Positions 32,770-41,429 of a stretch of 64,000 nt of DNA are shown one piece after another. The DNA is from Prolixibacter sp. SD074 (GTDB lineage Bacteria; Bacteroidota; Bacteroidia; Bacteroidales; Prolixibacteraceae): NCBI RefSeq assembly GCF_009617895.1, contig NZ_BLAW01000001.1, positions 921,001-985,000 on the forward strand, written 5' to 3'. A program made the position numbers and the translations under genes. The first letter of the stretch is position 1, and each line of letters opens with the position of its first letter. The notes below the pieces were generated by a model. The model had not been told where the DNA came from. It was given only the letters and a program-made list of their open reading frames with translations, and made no database searches.

Positions 32770-33216
32770 TTACTCGGAAACAACTTCAAACTCGAGATCA
32801 AAGTACATATCACGGTGCAGTTTGATTTTCGCAACATGCTTACCGACTTCTTTAATAGCGTCTTCTTTGATGGTAATCTGTTTGCGATCGATGTCGAAGC
32901 CATTTTCTTTAAGCGCTTCAGCAATCTGAATATTATTAACTGAGCCGAATATTTTTCCGGTCGTACTGGTTTTAGCGCCAATGCTAATTTTTAAGCCTTC
33001 GAGTTTGGCTGCAATTGCCTGGGCTTCCTCTTTCAACTTTGCTTCTTTGTGAGCGCGCTGACGTTGGTTTTCGCTTAGTACTTTTTTTGCCGACTTGCTG
33101 GCCAAAACAGCCTGTCTTTGCGGAATGAGGAAATTACGTGCGTAACCGTCCTTTACATCCACAATATCATCTTTGCTACCCAGGCGGGGTACATCTTGAA
33201 GCAGAATGATTTCCAT
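32770..33216 (-). CDS. rplI: 50S ribosomal protein bL9
   Basis: 148 residues with the bL9 signature MEIILLQDVPRLGSKDDIVDVKDGYARNFLIP, the long connecting helix and a C-terminal rRNA-binding domain (GKIFGSVNNIQIAEALKE). Last gene of rpsF-rpsR-rplI, 20 nt after rpsR. A GGAGGAGG-like stretch precedes the start (plus strand CCTCCTCC at about 33223-33230), an unusual clear Shine-Dalgarno for this window. Confidence 0.97.
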   Translation of the reverse strand: MEIILLQDVPRLGSKDDIVDVKDGYARNFLIPQRQAVLASKSAKKVLSENQRQRAHKEAKLKEEAQAIAAKLEGLKISIGAKTSTTGKIFGSVNNIQIAEALKENGFDIDRKQITIKEDAIKEVGKHVAKIKLHRDMYFDLEFEVVSE

Positions 33217-33235
33217 AGTCTTACCTCCTCCTTTT

Positions 33236-33505
33236 TTATTTTAACAAATCGGTTACATAAGGCAGCAAAGCAATCTGACGGGCCCTTTTCACAGCCTGTG
33301 CTACTTTACGCTGGTATTTCAAAGAAGTTCCGGTGATACGACGGGGAAGAATTTTACCCTGTTCGTTCAGGAATTTCTTCAGGAATTCCGGATCCTTGTA
33401 ATCAACATACTTAATTCCGTTCTTTTTAAAACGGCAGTATTTTTTCTTCTTGATTTCGACTGACGGCGGGGTCAGGTACCTGATTTCGCTTGTATTACCT
33501 GCCAT
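33236..33505 (-). CDS. rpsR: 30S ribosomal protein bS18
   Basis: 89 residues, with [22 protein letters not shown] and the conserved [20 protein letters not shown]. Binds bS6 on the platform of the 30S subunit. It overlaps nothing and starts 3 nt after rpsF ends, so translation is likely coupled, fitting the obligate S6:S18 partnership. Confidence 0.97.
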   Translation of the reverse strand: MAGNTSEIRYLTPPSVEIKKKKYCRFKKNGIKYVDYKDPEFLKKFLNEQGKILPRRITGTSLKYQRKVAQAVKRARQIALLPYVTDLLK

Positions 33506-33508
33506 AAT

Positions 33509-33862
33509 TTAGTTCTCCTTCTCTTTTTTAGCTTTTACTTTGTTTCTTCTTTTCTCGCTGTATTCAGCTGCATATTTATCCAGTTTCACAGTTTGGAAAC
33601 GGATGACACGCTCGTCGCGACGAAACTCAGTTTCGAGCTTGTTAATAAAAGCCGGATCGGCTTTAAATTCGAAAAGGTGATAGAACCCAGTCGATTTCTT
33701 TTGAATGGGGTAAGCCAGTTTTTTTAATCCCCAGTGTTCTTCGTGGAGCAATTCGCCGTTGTTACCGGTAATCAGTCCTTTGAACTTTTCAACCGCTTCC
33801 TTTATCTGGGCTTCAGATAAAACGGGAGTTGCAATGAAAACGGTTTCATACTGATTCAACAT
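33509..33862 (-). CDS. rpsF: 30S ribosomal protein bS6
   Basis: 117 residues: [40 protein letters not shown] and [14 protein letters not shown] are classic bS6. The C-terminus is highly charged ([14 protein letters not shown]). First gene of the operon, behind a consensus promoter. Confidence 0.97.
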   Translation of the reverse strand: MLNQYETVFIATPVLSEAQIKEAVEKFKGLITGNNGELLHEEHWGLKKLAYPIQKKSTGFYHLFEFKADPAFINKLETEFRRDERVIRFQTVKLDKYAAEYSEKRRNKVKAKKEKEN

Positions 33863-33901
33863 ACGTTTCAGTTTTATTAATAATCATTGTTTAAAACCGC
33901 G

Positions 33902-33932
33902 CAAATATAGGAACTATTTGTATGAATTCAAA
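33902..33932 (-). promoter_or_regulatory. Promoter of rpsF-rpsR-rplI
   Basis: On the minus strand: -33 TTTG (33929-33932), 19-nt spacer, -7 TATATTTG (33902-33909). This is an exact match to the Bacteroidota consensus and is 40 bp before the rpsF start. Confidence 0.75.
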
Positions 33933-34003
33933 GATTGTAATCACCGAATTCAGTTCAATTTTGAGGCAAATAAAACAGCCCGATTTTATTCGGTAAAGTG
34001 TCG

Positions 34004-34011
34004 TACTTTTG
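34004..34011 (+). promoter_or_regulatory. -7 box of the MATE gene
   Basis: TACTTTTG fits TAnnTTTG and overlaps the TTG at 34009 that opens the long reading frame. Transcription would start after that codon, so the ATG at 34033 must be the real start. Confidence 0.5.
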
Positions 34012-34032
34012 ACGCCGAAAACAAAGAGCCCG

Positions 34033-35370
34033 ATGTTCCGGAATTACCGATCATACTATAAGAATATATTGCGCCTTGCTTTTCCTTTGATGCTTTCGCA
34101 GGCAGGTCAGGTGGTGGTACAGCTGGCTGACACAGTGATGGTCGGGCATGTCGGGACCCCCGAACTGGCAGCAGCTTCGTTTGCCAGCAACCTGTTTTAC
34201 CTGGTGATGATGCTGGGGATGGGAATAACATTTGGCCTTACGCCTTTGGTGGGGCAGTCGTATGGTCGAAATCAATTCCATGAGGTTGCGATTTACTTTA
34301 AAAACAGCTTATGGTTGAATTTTGGGTTCACGGTAGTGTTGACTTCAGCTTCATGGGGAGTTTCTTACCTGATGCCTTATATGGGACAGCCTGCCAACGT
34401 GGTTGTTTTGGCAATTCCATACTTCAGGGTCCTGAGCATCTCCATGCTGCCTTTTCTCTTGTTTTTTACATTGAAGCAATTCGCCGAAGGGTTGGGGAAT
34501 ACCCATATTGCCATGGTGGTAACGCTCACGGCCAACGCGCTTAACATTTTTCTAAACTATATCCTGATTTATGGTAAGGTAGGGTTCCCGGCATTGGGAT
34601 TGCTGGGAGCGGGTTACGCTACGTTAGTTGCCCGAACGGCCATGCCGGTTATGATGGCTTTGCTTCTTTATTTTAAAGGTAATTTCAGGAAGTACCTCTT
34701 GTTTTTTTCTTCCGTTCCAACAAGCATGCATAAGATGCTTGAGTTACTTAAAATTGGTTTGCCAATTGGGGTACAACTGGTGCTCGAAATTGTCGCTTTT
34801 AACTTTGGCGGCGTGATGATGGGGTGGTTGGGCGCCGTTCCGCTGGCAGCGCACCAGGTAGCATTAGGACTGGCAACTATGACTTTCATGATTTCCAATG
34901 GTATTGCCATGGCTACCACTGTGCGGGTCAGCACCTGGATGGGAGCCCACCGTTTAAGGGAAATGAGAATGGCCATCGAAGCATCACGGCATCTCGTTTT
35001 ACTTTTTATGGGATTTTCGGCAGTTGTTTTTATTGTCTTTCGGAACTTACTGCCTGTTCTGTTTACCCCTGACAAGGCGGTCGTCCATCAGGCGACGATT
35101 CTGTTGATTGTTGCTGCTTTCTTCCAGATTTTCGATGGGTTACAGGTTGTTTCACTGGGATGCCTTCGCGGGATGGCCGATGTAAAATATCCCATGTACA
35201 TGGCTGGGATTTCTTACCTTTTAATAGGAATCCCGGTCAGTTACCTGTTTGCATTCGTCCTGAAGTTTGGACCAGCCGGAATCTGGATTGGGTTTCTTGC
35301 CGGTTTGGCTTCCGCCGGAATATTTTTTTACCTTCGCATTCGATACAACATCAGGCATATTACAAAATAA
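34033..35370 (+). CDS. MATE family multidrug/Na+ or H+ antiporter
   Basis: 445-residue inner-membrane efflux protein with 12 predicted helices in two homologous halves. N-half: FPLMLSQAGQVVVQLADTVMVGHVG, LVGQSYGRNQFHEV. C-half: GLPIGVQLVLEIVAFNFGGVMMGWLG, AHQVALGLATMTFMISNGIAMATTVRVS, the conserved AHQ and G-x-A motifs of NorM-type MATE. Likely exports cationic drugs or metabolites; substrate unknown. Monocistronic, with a hairpin after the stop. Confidence 0.93.
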   Translation: MFRNYRSYYKNILRLAFPLMLSQAGQVVVQLADTVMVGHVGTPELAAASFASNLFYLVMMLGMGITFGLTPLVGQSYGRNQFHEVAIYFKNSLWLNFGFTVVLTSASWGVSYLMPYMGQPANVVVLAIPYFRVLSISMLPFLLFFTLKQFAEGLGNTHIAMVVTLTANALNIFLNYILIYGKVGFPALGLLGAGYATLVARTAMPVMMALLLYFKGNFRKYLLFFSSVPTSMHKMLELLKIGLPIGVQLVLEIVAFNFGGVMMGWLGAVPLAAHQVALGLATMTFMISNGIAMATTVRVSTWMGAHRLREMRMAIEASRHLVLLFMGFSAVVFIVFRNLLPVLFTPDKAVVHQATILLIVAAFFQIFDGLQVVSLGCLRGMADVKYPMYMAGISYLLIGIPVSYLFAFVLKFGPAGIWIGFLAGLASAGIFFYLRIRYNIRHITK

Positions 35371-35396
35371 AAGCGGGAAGTTGAAAATTCCCGCTT
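35371..35396 (+). terminator. Terminator-like hairpin after the MATE gene
   Basis: AAGCGGGAA (35371-35379) pairs with TTCCCGCTT (35388-35396), starting right after the stop codon. The T-run downstream is weak (CATTAGTTT). Confidence 0.6.
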
Positions 35397-35867
35397 CATT
35401 AGTTTAGCATAGCCAGGTCAGAAAATGTTGTGGTTTTAGTAAAAGGCCTAAACCTTCAGATTCAATCAAAATGCTCATCCAGTTTAGCGTTAGCTAATTT
35501 AGCACTAATTATTAATTTGTGTTAAAAATGTTAATGTAATTACAACAATTACTATTGCTTTACCTAAGTAAAAATGTCTATAACATTCACATAAACAGTG
35601 AATAATATGATATTTGTCATTAATATGTTTTTCAGCATATTCTTTATATAAGAGTAATTCATCCTGAATGCGAATGATTTAAAGCATGACCGTCAAAATA
35701 TTTTTGAATGGGCACCTGTAATAGATGACATTTATTAGCGATTTGGGTCGGCAAATTGCCTTATTTTGTAAAAAGGAAGAGACTTTCTCGCTTCTGCGAA
35801 TGGATTGTGCAAATCTGTCCGGATATACAGTAAATAAAAGTCATTCATCCGATAAAAGAAGAAATTC
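35397..35867. other. AT-rich intergenic region upstream of tdh
   Basis: About 470 bp, very AT-rich, containing the tdh promoter region (TTTGGGTCGGCAAATTGCC then TTATTTTG near 35741-35768 is a plausible but imperfect pair). No gene, repeat or hairpin that I can support. Confidence 0.4.
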
Positions 35868-36899
35868 ATGAAAGCAATAAGAAAAAGTAAACCAGGAAAA
35901 GGACTTTGGCTCGAAGATGTTGCCATTCCTGAAGTTGGTGTAAATGAAGTACTGGTCAGGATAAAAAAATCGGCAATATGCGGAACCGACTTACATATAT
36001 ATAAGTGGGACGCCTGGGCACAGAAAACCATTAATACCCCCATGACCATCGGGCATGAATATGTTGGAGTCGTTGCCGATAAGGGAAATGAAGTAACACA
36101 TTTCGAAATAGGCGAGCGGGTAACCGTCGAAGGTCATATTGCTTGTGGTTACTGCCGTAATTGCCGTCGGGGGCGGAAACACATCTGCGATCATACAGTA
36201 GGAATTGGTGTTAACCGCGATGGTGGGTTTGCCGAATATGTAGTCGTACCTTCCGAAAATGTACTGAAGATAGATGCCCGGATTCCTGATGAGATTGTTT
36301 CCATCATGGATCCGTTGGGAAATGCCACCCACACAGCTCTTTCTTTCCCACTCATTGGCGAGGATGTTCTGGTTACGGGTGCCGGTGGCCCAATTGGTTG
36401 TATGGCCATTGCCATCAGTAAGTTTGTAGGGGCGCGCAATGTGATTGGAACCGAATTGAGCCCATACCGACGTGATTTGGCGATGAAAATGGGGGCGACG
36501 AATGTTATTGATCCGCGAACCGAAAGTTTGGAGAAAACGATGCACGATGCCGGGATGGTTTCAGGGTTTGACATTGGACTGGAAGTATCCGGTTCACCGG
36601 TTGCTTTCGATTCAATGATTAAGCACATGTATAATGGCAGTAAGATTTCTTTATTGGGGATTTTGCCGGATACTACACAAATCGAGTGGGATAGAGTTAT
36701 TTTCAAAGGGATTACCCTGAAAGGGATTTATGGAAGAGAGATGTACGAAACCTGGTACAAAATGGAAAAAATGTTGTTGTCAGGGCTCAATATCTCACCA
36801 GTTATTACGCACCGTTTCCACTACACCGAATTTCAGAAAGCATTCGAAATCATGGAAGAAGGAAATTGTGGTAAAATTATCCTCGACTGGGAAGATTAA
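35868..36899 (+). CDS. tdh: L-threonine 3-dehydrogenase
   Basis: Zinc- and NAD-dependent medium-chain dehydrogenase oxidising threonine to 2-amino-3-ketobutyrate. The 343-residue length fits Tdh. Catalytic zinc ligands Cys38 and the following residues in SAICGTDLHIYKWD and IGHEYVGVV; structural zinc site CGYCRNCRRGRKHIC; Rossmann motif VTGAGGPIGCMA. The HIYKWD and GRKHICDHTVGIGVNRDGG strings are Tdh-specific. No kbl (2-amino-3-ketobutyrate ligase) lies beside it. Confidence 0.95.
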   Translation: MKAIRKSKPGKGLWLEDVAIPEVGVNEVLVRIKKSAICGTDLHIYKWDAWAQKTINTPMTIGHEYVGVVADKGNEVTHFEIGERVTVEGHIACGYCRNCRRGRKHICDHTVGIGVNRDGGFAEYVVVPSENVLKIDARIPDEIVSIMDPLGNATHTALSFPLIGEDVLVTGAGGPIGCMAIAISKFVGARNVIGTELSPYRRDLAMKMGATNVIDPRTESLEKTMHDAGMVSGFDIGLEVSGSPVAFDSMIKHMYNGSKISLLGILPDTTQIEWDRVIFKGITLKGIYGREMYETWYKMEKMLLSGLNISPVITHRFHYTEFQKAFEIMEEGNCGKIILDWED

Positions 36900-36907
36900 A
36901 AACTTCT

Positions 36908-36968
36908 ATTTTCGGGGGGGGGAGTGTTGGAGTGAATTCCAATTTTACTAAATTTGCCCCCCGAAAAT
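36908..36968. repeat. Inverted repeat with G/C homopolymers flanking the tRNA-Thr promoter
   Basis: ATTTTCGGGGGG (36908-36919) is a perfect 12-bp inverted match to CCCCCCGAAAAT (36957-36968). The right arm ends one base before the tRNA gene, and the loop contains its -7 box. No T-run follows. Confidence 0.6.
36949..36956 (+). promoter_or_regulatory. -7 box of tRNA-Thr
   Basis: TAAATTTG fits TAnnTTTG, 13 bp before the tRNA 5' end. Confidence 0.5.
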
Positions 36969-36969
36969 T

Positions 36970-37042
36970 GCCACTTTAGCTCAGTTGGTAGAGCAGCTCA
37001 TTCGTAATGAGCAGGCCGTGGGTTCGAGTCCCATGAGTGGCT
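36970..37042 (+). tRNA. tRNA-Thr (anticodon CGT)
   Basis: Cloverleaf: acceptor GCCACTT/GAGTGGC, D-arm GCTC/GAGC, anticodon stem GCTCA/TGAGC with loop TTCGTAA, T-arm GTGGG TTCGAGT CCCAT, discriminator T. Reads ACG codons. CCA is not encoded. Confidence 0.96.
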
Positions 37043-37053
37043 CTGGTAAAAGG

Positions 37054-37092
37054 AAAGAAGTCTGTTGAAGGTTCAGCAGACTTCTTTTGTTT
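37054..37092 (+). terminator. Intrinsic terminator after tRNA-Thr
   Basis: GAAGTCTGTTGAA (37057-37069) pairs with TTCAGCAGACTTC (37072-37084), followed by TTTTGTTT. Confidence 0.8.
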
Positions 37093-37198
37093 GTCATTTT
37101 TTTTAACAGCTCTTTCTGTCTTTGGTTTGGTATCCTTGGTTATTTTTCAGGCTTTCTGTTTTCTGCATGTAAATGTTGGGAAGGTTTTCTTTTAAAAG

Positions 37199-37210
37199 GA
37201 ACATATGTTC
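37199..37210. promoter_or_regulatory. Palindrome GAACATATGTTC upstream of the NifX-like gene
   Basis: Perfect 12-bp palindrome 95 bp before the start, immediately upstream of an AT-rich promoter-like stretch (ATATACTTTGTTATC). Form resembles operators of ArsR-type regulators; no regulator gene is adjacent. Confidence 0.35.
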
Positions 37211-37304
37211 ATATACTTTGTTATCTTTAAAAAGATTCCGTTGAAAGGCCTAAATTGGATTTGAGCTTATAATACAAAACTTCAAGCCCTAAAAACCAGA
37301 ATTT

Positions 37305-37772
37305 ATGAAATCAAACCTGCGTTTTGCTTTAGCTGTGAATGCTCAACATCTCTTTGAGCCCAGATATTTTGGCGATGCCGAAAAATTCCTGCTGTATGAC
37401 TATCGTGAAGGTGAAATAGCCTTTTGTAAGGAATTAACTAATCCGGCGAAAAGTTCCCATCATTCATTTGCTACTGGTTCCGAAGAAAAAGCCGGTTTAC
37501 TGACCGAATTATTTACTTCCGAAAAGGTTGACGTTCTTGTTTCCAAAAAGTTTGGTGGTAACCTGAAACGGGTAAATCGCCATTTTATTCCGGTCATCAT
37601 AATGCAGGACTCTCCCGAAGAGGCTTTGGAAATCATGCAAAAGCATATCCATTGGTTGATGGAGGAACGTCACAAAGATCCCGATTCGTTCCAGCTTTTT
37701 CAAATAAATCAAGGGATTCTGAAGACCTCGGTGAGGCAGGATAAGCCTTTGCACCGGAACATGTTTTTTTGA
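37305..37772 (+). CDS. NifX/NifB-associated (dinitrogenase Fe-Mo cofactor) domain protein
   Basis: A 155-residue protein. FALAVNAQHLFEPRYFGDAEKFLLYD and LLTELFTSEKVDVLVSKKFGGNLKRV match the NifX/NafY-like fold, in which a small ribonuclease-H-like domain binds iron-sulfur or Fe-Mo cofactors. A C-terminal helical tail (about 110-155) is extra. No nif genes are in the window, so the role is probably in metal-cofactor or sulfur handling rather than nitrogen fixation. Its stop overlaps the next start by one base. Confidence 0.7.
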   Translation: MKSNLRFALAVNAQHLFEPRYFGDAEKFLLYDYREGEIAFCKELTNPAKSSHHSFATGSEEKAGLLTELFTSEKVDVLVSKKFGGNLKRVNRHFIPVIIMQDSPEEALEIMQKHIHWLMEERHKDPDSFQLFQINQGILKTSVRQDKPLHRNMFF

Positions 37773-37990
37773 TGAAGCGGAAAGAAATTGATGGAAAGTT
37801 AGGGCATATTTCCCAATTAATAGGAGAACAGCGTTTTGGAGAAGCTCTTAATGCGTTGAACGAGCTTGAAAAAGATGAAGAATGTACTGAAGTGAAAATA
37901 TTGCGCATCCAGCTGGAAAACATTCTTCGCTATCAAAATTTAGACATTTACGCCAATACCAATCTTTTTATGGATCCCTGGCTGGAATAA
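37772..37990 (+). CDS. Small helical protein coupled to the NifX-like gene
   Basis: 72 residues, two predicted helices of TPR-like character (LGHISQLIGEQRFGEALNAL, ELEKDEECTEVKILRIQLEN). The real ATG is at 37772, overlapping the preceding TGA (TGATG), which implies translational coupling and a shared function. No family recognised. Confidence 0.65.
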   Translation: MKRKEIDGKLGHISQLIGEQRFGEALNALNELEKDEECTEVKILRIQLENILRYQNLDIYANTNLFMDPWLE

Positions 37991-38002
37991 ACAAATAAAA
38001 AA

Positions 38003-38039
38003 GTCCCCGAAATTTGCCATTCACAACAAATTCGGGGAC
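38003..38039 (-). terminator. Intrinsic terminator of the pnt operon
   Basis: GTCCCCGAA (38003-38011) and TTCGGGGAC (38031-38039) form the stem, with extra AT pairs inside. On the minus strand TTTTTTATTTG follows. Confidence 0.75.
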
Positions 38040-38057
38040 ATTCCATATCACCGTTAA

Positions 38058-39497
38058 TTACAAACGCTTAATCTCAGTAACCAGTGCTTGCAACGAGTCT
38101 TTTGCATCACCAAAAAGCAACCGGGTTTTCTCACCAAAGAATAACTGATTTTCAATTCCGGCATAACCTTTTCCCCGTCCGCGCTTCATAACAATAATGT
38201 TTTTGGCTTCATGAGCATGAATGATGGGCATCCCGGCTATTGGACTGCCCGGATCGTTAATTGCAGCAGTATTGACGGTATCATTGGCGCCAATTACTAC
38301 TGCCACATCGGTATTGGGCATATCCGGGTTGATGTCGTCCATTTCCACCAACTGACCGTAAGGAACATCGGCTTCGGCCAGCAGAACATTCATGTGTCCG
38401 GGCATTCGTCCGGCAACGGGATGGATGGCATAACGAACATTTACCCCTTTCGATGCGAGTAATTGATCAAATTCGTGGCAAGCGTGCTGTGCCTGGGCAA
38501 CAGCCAGACCATAACCGGGAACAATAACCACATTCTGCGAATAACTTAGCAGGATAGACGCATCACTCAGCGTAATTTCTTTCATGGTACCGCCTTCGGC
38601 TTGCGCGGAAGAAGGACCTCCACCAAAAGCTCCGATAATCACATTGAGTAATGAGCGGTTCATCGCGTTACACATCAGAACAGTAAGAATACCTCCAGCC
38701 GCTCCGACCAGTATACCTCCGAGAATCATGGCCTGGTTATTATAAATAAAACCGGCCATGGCAGCGGCAATACCGGTAAAGCTGTTTAGCAGGGAAATAA
38801 CTACCGGCATGTCGGCACCACCAATAGGCATAACAAACAGAACGCCATACAACAGCGATACTCCAAACAGCACGTATAGCTCCCAATTAAGCTCTGTAGT
38901 ACTTTTTCCGGATACGAGCATGTAAACAAAAATGGCCAGGACAAGAATAAGCAGGGCAATATTCACGTACTTCATGATACCGGCCCGAATATCCTTGATT
39001 TTTCCGTCCAGTTTACCGTAGGCAATCATCGAGCCGCTAAAGGCAACACTACCAATAACCAATCCCAGAAGTGTAACCAGAACGAGCCGGATGTCATGAA
39101 TGTCGGCATGCGGAAACTCAAGTAGCGCAACCAATGCCGAGGCCAAACCTCCGGTGGCGTTGAAAAACGATACCAATTGTGGCATGGCAGTCATTTTTAC
39201 CTTCCTGGCGATGTACCAACCAAGGGCCGTTCCGATGCCAATCGATACAACAATGATCCAGATGTTGGTTAGTGCGATTCCCTGACCATCGGCACTTTTA
39301 TGCAAAAACATGGTCGAGATCATGGCGAGCAACATACCGGCTCCTGCAATGATGTTTCCCCGACGCGCAGTTTCAGGATGACTCAGTAATTTCAATCCAT
39401 AAACAAACAGTAGTGCAGCCAGCAAATAGCTAAGCTGAAGAAGGGTTTCGCCCATGGTAAAGGGCGTCCCGTTTAGTGTTCCGATAATTTTATCCAT
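38058..39497 (-). CDS. pntB: NAD(P) transhydrogenase beta subunit
   Basis: Inner-membrane half of proton-translocating transhydrogenase (NADH + NADP+ to NAD+ + NADPH driven by proton entry). 479 residues: nine or so helices in about the first 290, then the NADP(H)-binding domain III with GYGLAVAQAQHACHEF, HPVAGRMPGHMNVLLAEADVPY, VIGANDTVNTAA and KRGRGKGYAGIENQLFF. Last gene of pntA1-pntA2-pntB, 9 nt after pntA2. Confidence 0.96.
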   Translation of the reverse strand: MDKIIGTLNGTPFTMGETLLQLSYLLAALLFVYGLKLLSHPETARRGNIIAGAGMLLAMISTMFLHKSADGQGIALTNIWIIVVSIGIGTALGWYIARKVKMTAMPQLVSFFNATGGLASALVALLEFPHADIHDIRLVLVTLLGLVIGSVAFSGSMIAYGKLDGKIKDIRAGIMKYVNIALLILVLAIFVYMLVSGKSTTELNWELYVLFGVSLLYGVLFVMPIGGADMPVVISLLNSFTGIAAAMAGFIYNNQAMILGGILVGAAGGILTVLMCNAMNRSLLNVIIGAFGGGPSSAQAEGGTMKEITLSDASILLSYSQNVVIVPGYGLAVAQAQHACHEFDQLLASKGVNVRYAIHPVAGRMPGHMNVLLAEADVPYGQLVEMDDINPDMPNTDVAVVIGANDTVNTAAINDPGSPIAGMPIIHAHEAKNIIVMKRGRGKGYAGIENQLFFGEKTRLLFGDAKDSLQALVTEIKRL

Positions 39498-39506
39498 ATC
39501 GATCGC

Positions 39507-39821
39507 TTATTTCTTTTTCTTCTTAAACATTTCCAGCATTCTGTCCGTAACCACAAAACCACCTGCCACATTGAGGGTGGCGAAAATGATGGCAAAGATT
39601 CCCAGAACCAGTTCTGTGGAAATATGACTGGTGTCGGCGTGCCCAACCAGAATAATTCCTCCGATGATGATAACACCGCTGATGGCATTGGCTCCCGACA
39701 TGAGCGGTGTATGCAATACCGACGGCACATGGGAAATCACTTCAATACCAAGAAAAACAGAAAGGGCGATGACAAAGATGACCTCTTTGTAGGTATAGAA
39801 ATATGCTAATATCTGTTCCAT
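39507..39821 (-). CDS. pntAB: NAD(P) transhydrogenase alpha subunit, membrane part
   Basis: 104 residues from the ATG at 39821 (MEQILAYFYTYKEVIFVIAL); the frame extends upstream into pntA1 but without support. Three to four helices: FLGIEVISHVPSVLHTPLMSGANAISGV is the conserved domain II segment. Ends in poly-Lys (FKKKKK). It starts one base after the pntA1 stop, so translation is coupled. In E. coli this part is fused to domain I; the split form is common elsewhere. Confidence 0.95.
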   Translation of the reverse strand: MEQILAYFYTYKEVIFVIALSVFLGIEVISHVPSVLHTPLMSGANAISGVIIIGGIILVGHADTSHISTELVLGIFAIIFATLNVAGGFVVTDRMLEMFKKKKK

Positions 39822-39822
39822 A

Positions 39823-40959
39823 TCATTCGTTTTTGCTGTCCAACTTCGACTTGACCCGCTCGTTGATAATTTCACCATCACGGGTTATACAGGTCCCTTT
39901 AATAATTTCGTCTTCAAAATCGAGCTGAAGTTGACCTTCTTCATCGATCATGAGCGAAAGGAAATTGGAGAGATTTTTGCCAAACATCTTGCTGGCATCG
40001 ACAGGCATTTGGGAGGGATAATTAGACTGTCCGACAATGCGAATACCATGATGTTCGACTGTTTCGTTGTCTTTCGCAAACTCACAGTTTCCTCCGGTTG
40101 AAGCCGCTAAGTCGATGATAACCGCCCCGGGTTTCATCTTTTCAACCACTTCTTTGGGAACCAAAACCGGAGCTTTCTTACCAGGAATTTGCGCGGTCCC
40201 GATAACAACATCCGCTTTGATCGCTTTTTCGTTGATGGCTTCCTGCTGCCGTTTTTTGAAGTCGTCGGTTTGTTCGACGGCATAGCCGCCGGCCGCAGCG
40301 TCTTCGCGGGCGCCTTCCACTTCAACGAATTTTGCACCCAGGCTCATTACTTCTTCTTTAACGGCCGAGCGCACATCGAAAACCTGCACCTGCGCTCCCA
40401 GTTTTCGTGCGATAGCGATAGTCTGAAGTCCTGCTACTCCAGCACCCAGGATCAGCACATTGGCAGGGCGGATGGTTCCGGCAGCTGTCATAAACATCGG
40501 GAAAAAAGAGGGAAGGAGAGAAGCCGCTTCCAGAACCGCCTTGTACCCCGAAACTGTCGCCATCGATGAGAGTACATCCATGGCCTGGGCGCGTGTAATA
40601 CGGGGAATGGAATCGAGGCTGAAACTGGTTATCCCGTTTGAAATAAAAGTCTTCACCAAATCGGTATTCCACAGTGGATTGTACTGGCTAATCCAAATTT
40701 GCTCCTTTCGCAGACTTTCAATTAGCGCTGTCCCGGGAGGTTGAATTTGTATCACCACGGCTGATTTTTCCAAAACTTCCTTTCGTGATACAATCTGAGC
40801 CCCGGCTTTTTTATAATTCTCATCACTTTGATAAGCTGTTTCACCGGCCCCTTTTTCGACGAGAATTTCGACTTTCTTACCGATTAAACCGGAGACAACT
40901 TCAGGTAACATGGCGACCCGTTTTTCAGAACCGGCCTCCTTGAGTAGTCCAATTATCAT
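39823..40959 (-). CDS. pntAA: NAD(P) transhydrogenase alpha subunit, NAD-binding part
   Basis: 378 residues, soluble domain I. Starts MIIGLLKEAGSEKRVAMLPE; substrate loop SLDSIPRITRAQAMDVLSSM; Rossmann motif ILGAGVAGLQTIAIARKLGA; the mobile-loop region EGAREDAAAGGYAVEQ. Similar to alanine dehydrogenase but in a complete pnt operon. First gene of the operon. Confidence 0.96.
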   Translation of the reverse strand: MIIGLLKEAGSEKRVAMLPEVVSGLIGKKVEILVEKGAGETAYQSDENYKKAGAQIVSRKEVLEKSAVVIQIQPPGTALIESLRKEQIWISQYNPLWNTDLVKTFISNGITSFSLDSIPRITRAQAMDVLSSMATVSGYKAVLEAASLLPSFFPMFMTAAGTIRPANVLILGAGVAGLQTIAIARKLGAQVQVFDVRSAVKEEVMSLGAKFVEVEGAREDAAAGGYAVEQTDDFKKRQQEAINEKAIKADVVIGTAQIPGKKAPVLVPKEVVEKMKPGAVIIDLAASTGGNCEFAKDNETVEHHGIRIVGQSNYPSQMPVDASKMFGKNLSNFLSLMIDEEGQLQLDFEDEIIKGTCITRDGEIINERVKSKLDSKNE

Positions 40960-41239
40960 AAGTTGCTTATTTAATGGATAGTTTCTACATGAACGTATTA
41001 GTTTTTATTCTGTTTACCAATATATTGTACAACAGGAAATCTTAAACATTGAAAAACGATATCAATAATGGGATGAACGAGAGGAACCGGAAGTCGTGTT
41101 AAAATGACGATAATTACTTTTTCGTATAACAGGAAAGAAAGTTCCACTTAGACTGTTTTTATTAGAATATGAATGGGAAAAGTCGTTACGGGGAAGGAGT
41201 ATTTTTTGAAGAAGAAAAAACTCAACTGAAAAAAAATAG
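40960..41239. other. Intergenic region between pntAA and tRNA-Gly
   Basis: About 280 bp containing the divergent promoters for pnt (minus) and tRNA-Gly (plus). No gene, repeat or strong hairpin seen. Confidence 0.4.
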
Positions 41240-41247
41240 TACATTTG
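41240..41247 (+). promoter_or_regulatory. -7 box of tRNA-Gly
   Basis: TACATTTG fits TAnnTTTG, 17 bp before the tRNA. Confidence 0.5.
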
Positions 41248-41264
41248 CGTGAATATTTTAAAAG

Positions 41265-41337
41265 GCGGCAGTAGCTCAGTTGGTAGAGCATCAGCTTCCC
41301 AAGCTGAGGGTCGCGAGTTCGAATCTCGTTTGCCGCT
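41265..41337 (+). tRNA. tRNA-Gly (anticodon CCC)
   Basis: Cloverleaf: acceptor GCGGCAG/TTGCCGC, D-arm GCTC/GAGC, anticodon stem TCAGC/GCTGA with loop TTCCCAA, T-arm GCGAG TTCGAAT CTCGT, discriminator T. Reads GGG codons. Confidence 0.96.
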
Positions 41338-41342
41338 CAAAA

Positions 41343-41384
41343 AAAGCCACTTACATATGTTGTCGTTGTAAGTGGCTTTCTATT
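41343..41384 (+). terminator. Intrinsic terminator after tRNA-Gly
   Basis: AAAGCCACTTACA (41343-41355) pairs with TGTAAGTGGCTTT (41367-41379), followed by CTATTTT. Confidence 0.8.
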
Positions 41385-41429
41385 TTAAAAATAGAAAAAA
41401 GCTGAAAGTTGATTTTACGATAACAACAA

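Noticed and set aside
35991-36706. Overlapping minus-strand frames opposite tdh
   Set aside because: Both are antisense to an intact dehydrogenase and have no protein-like features.
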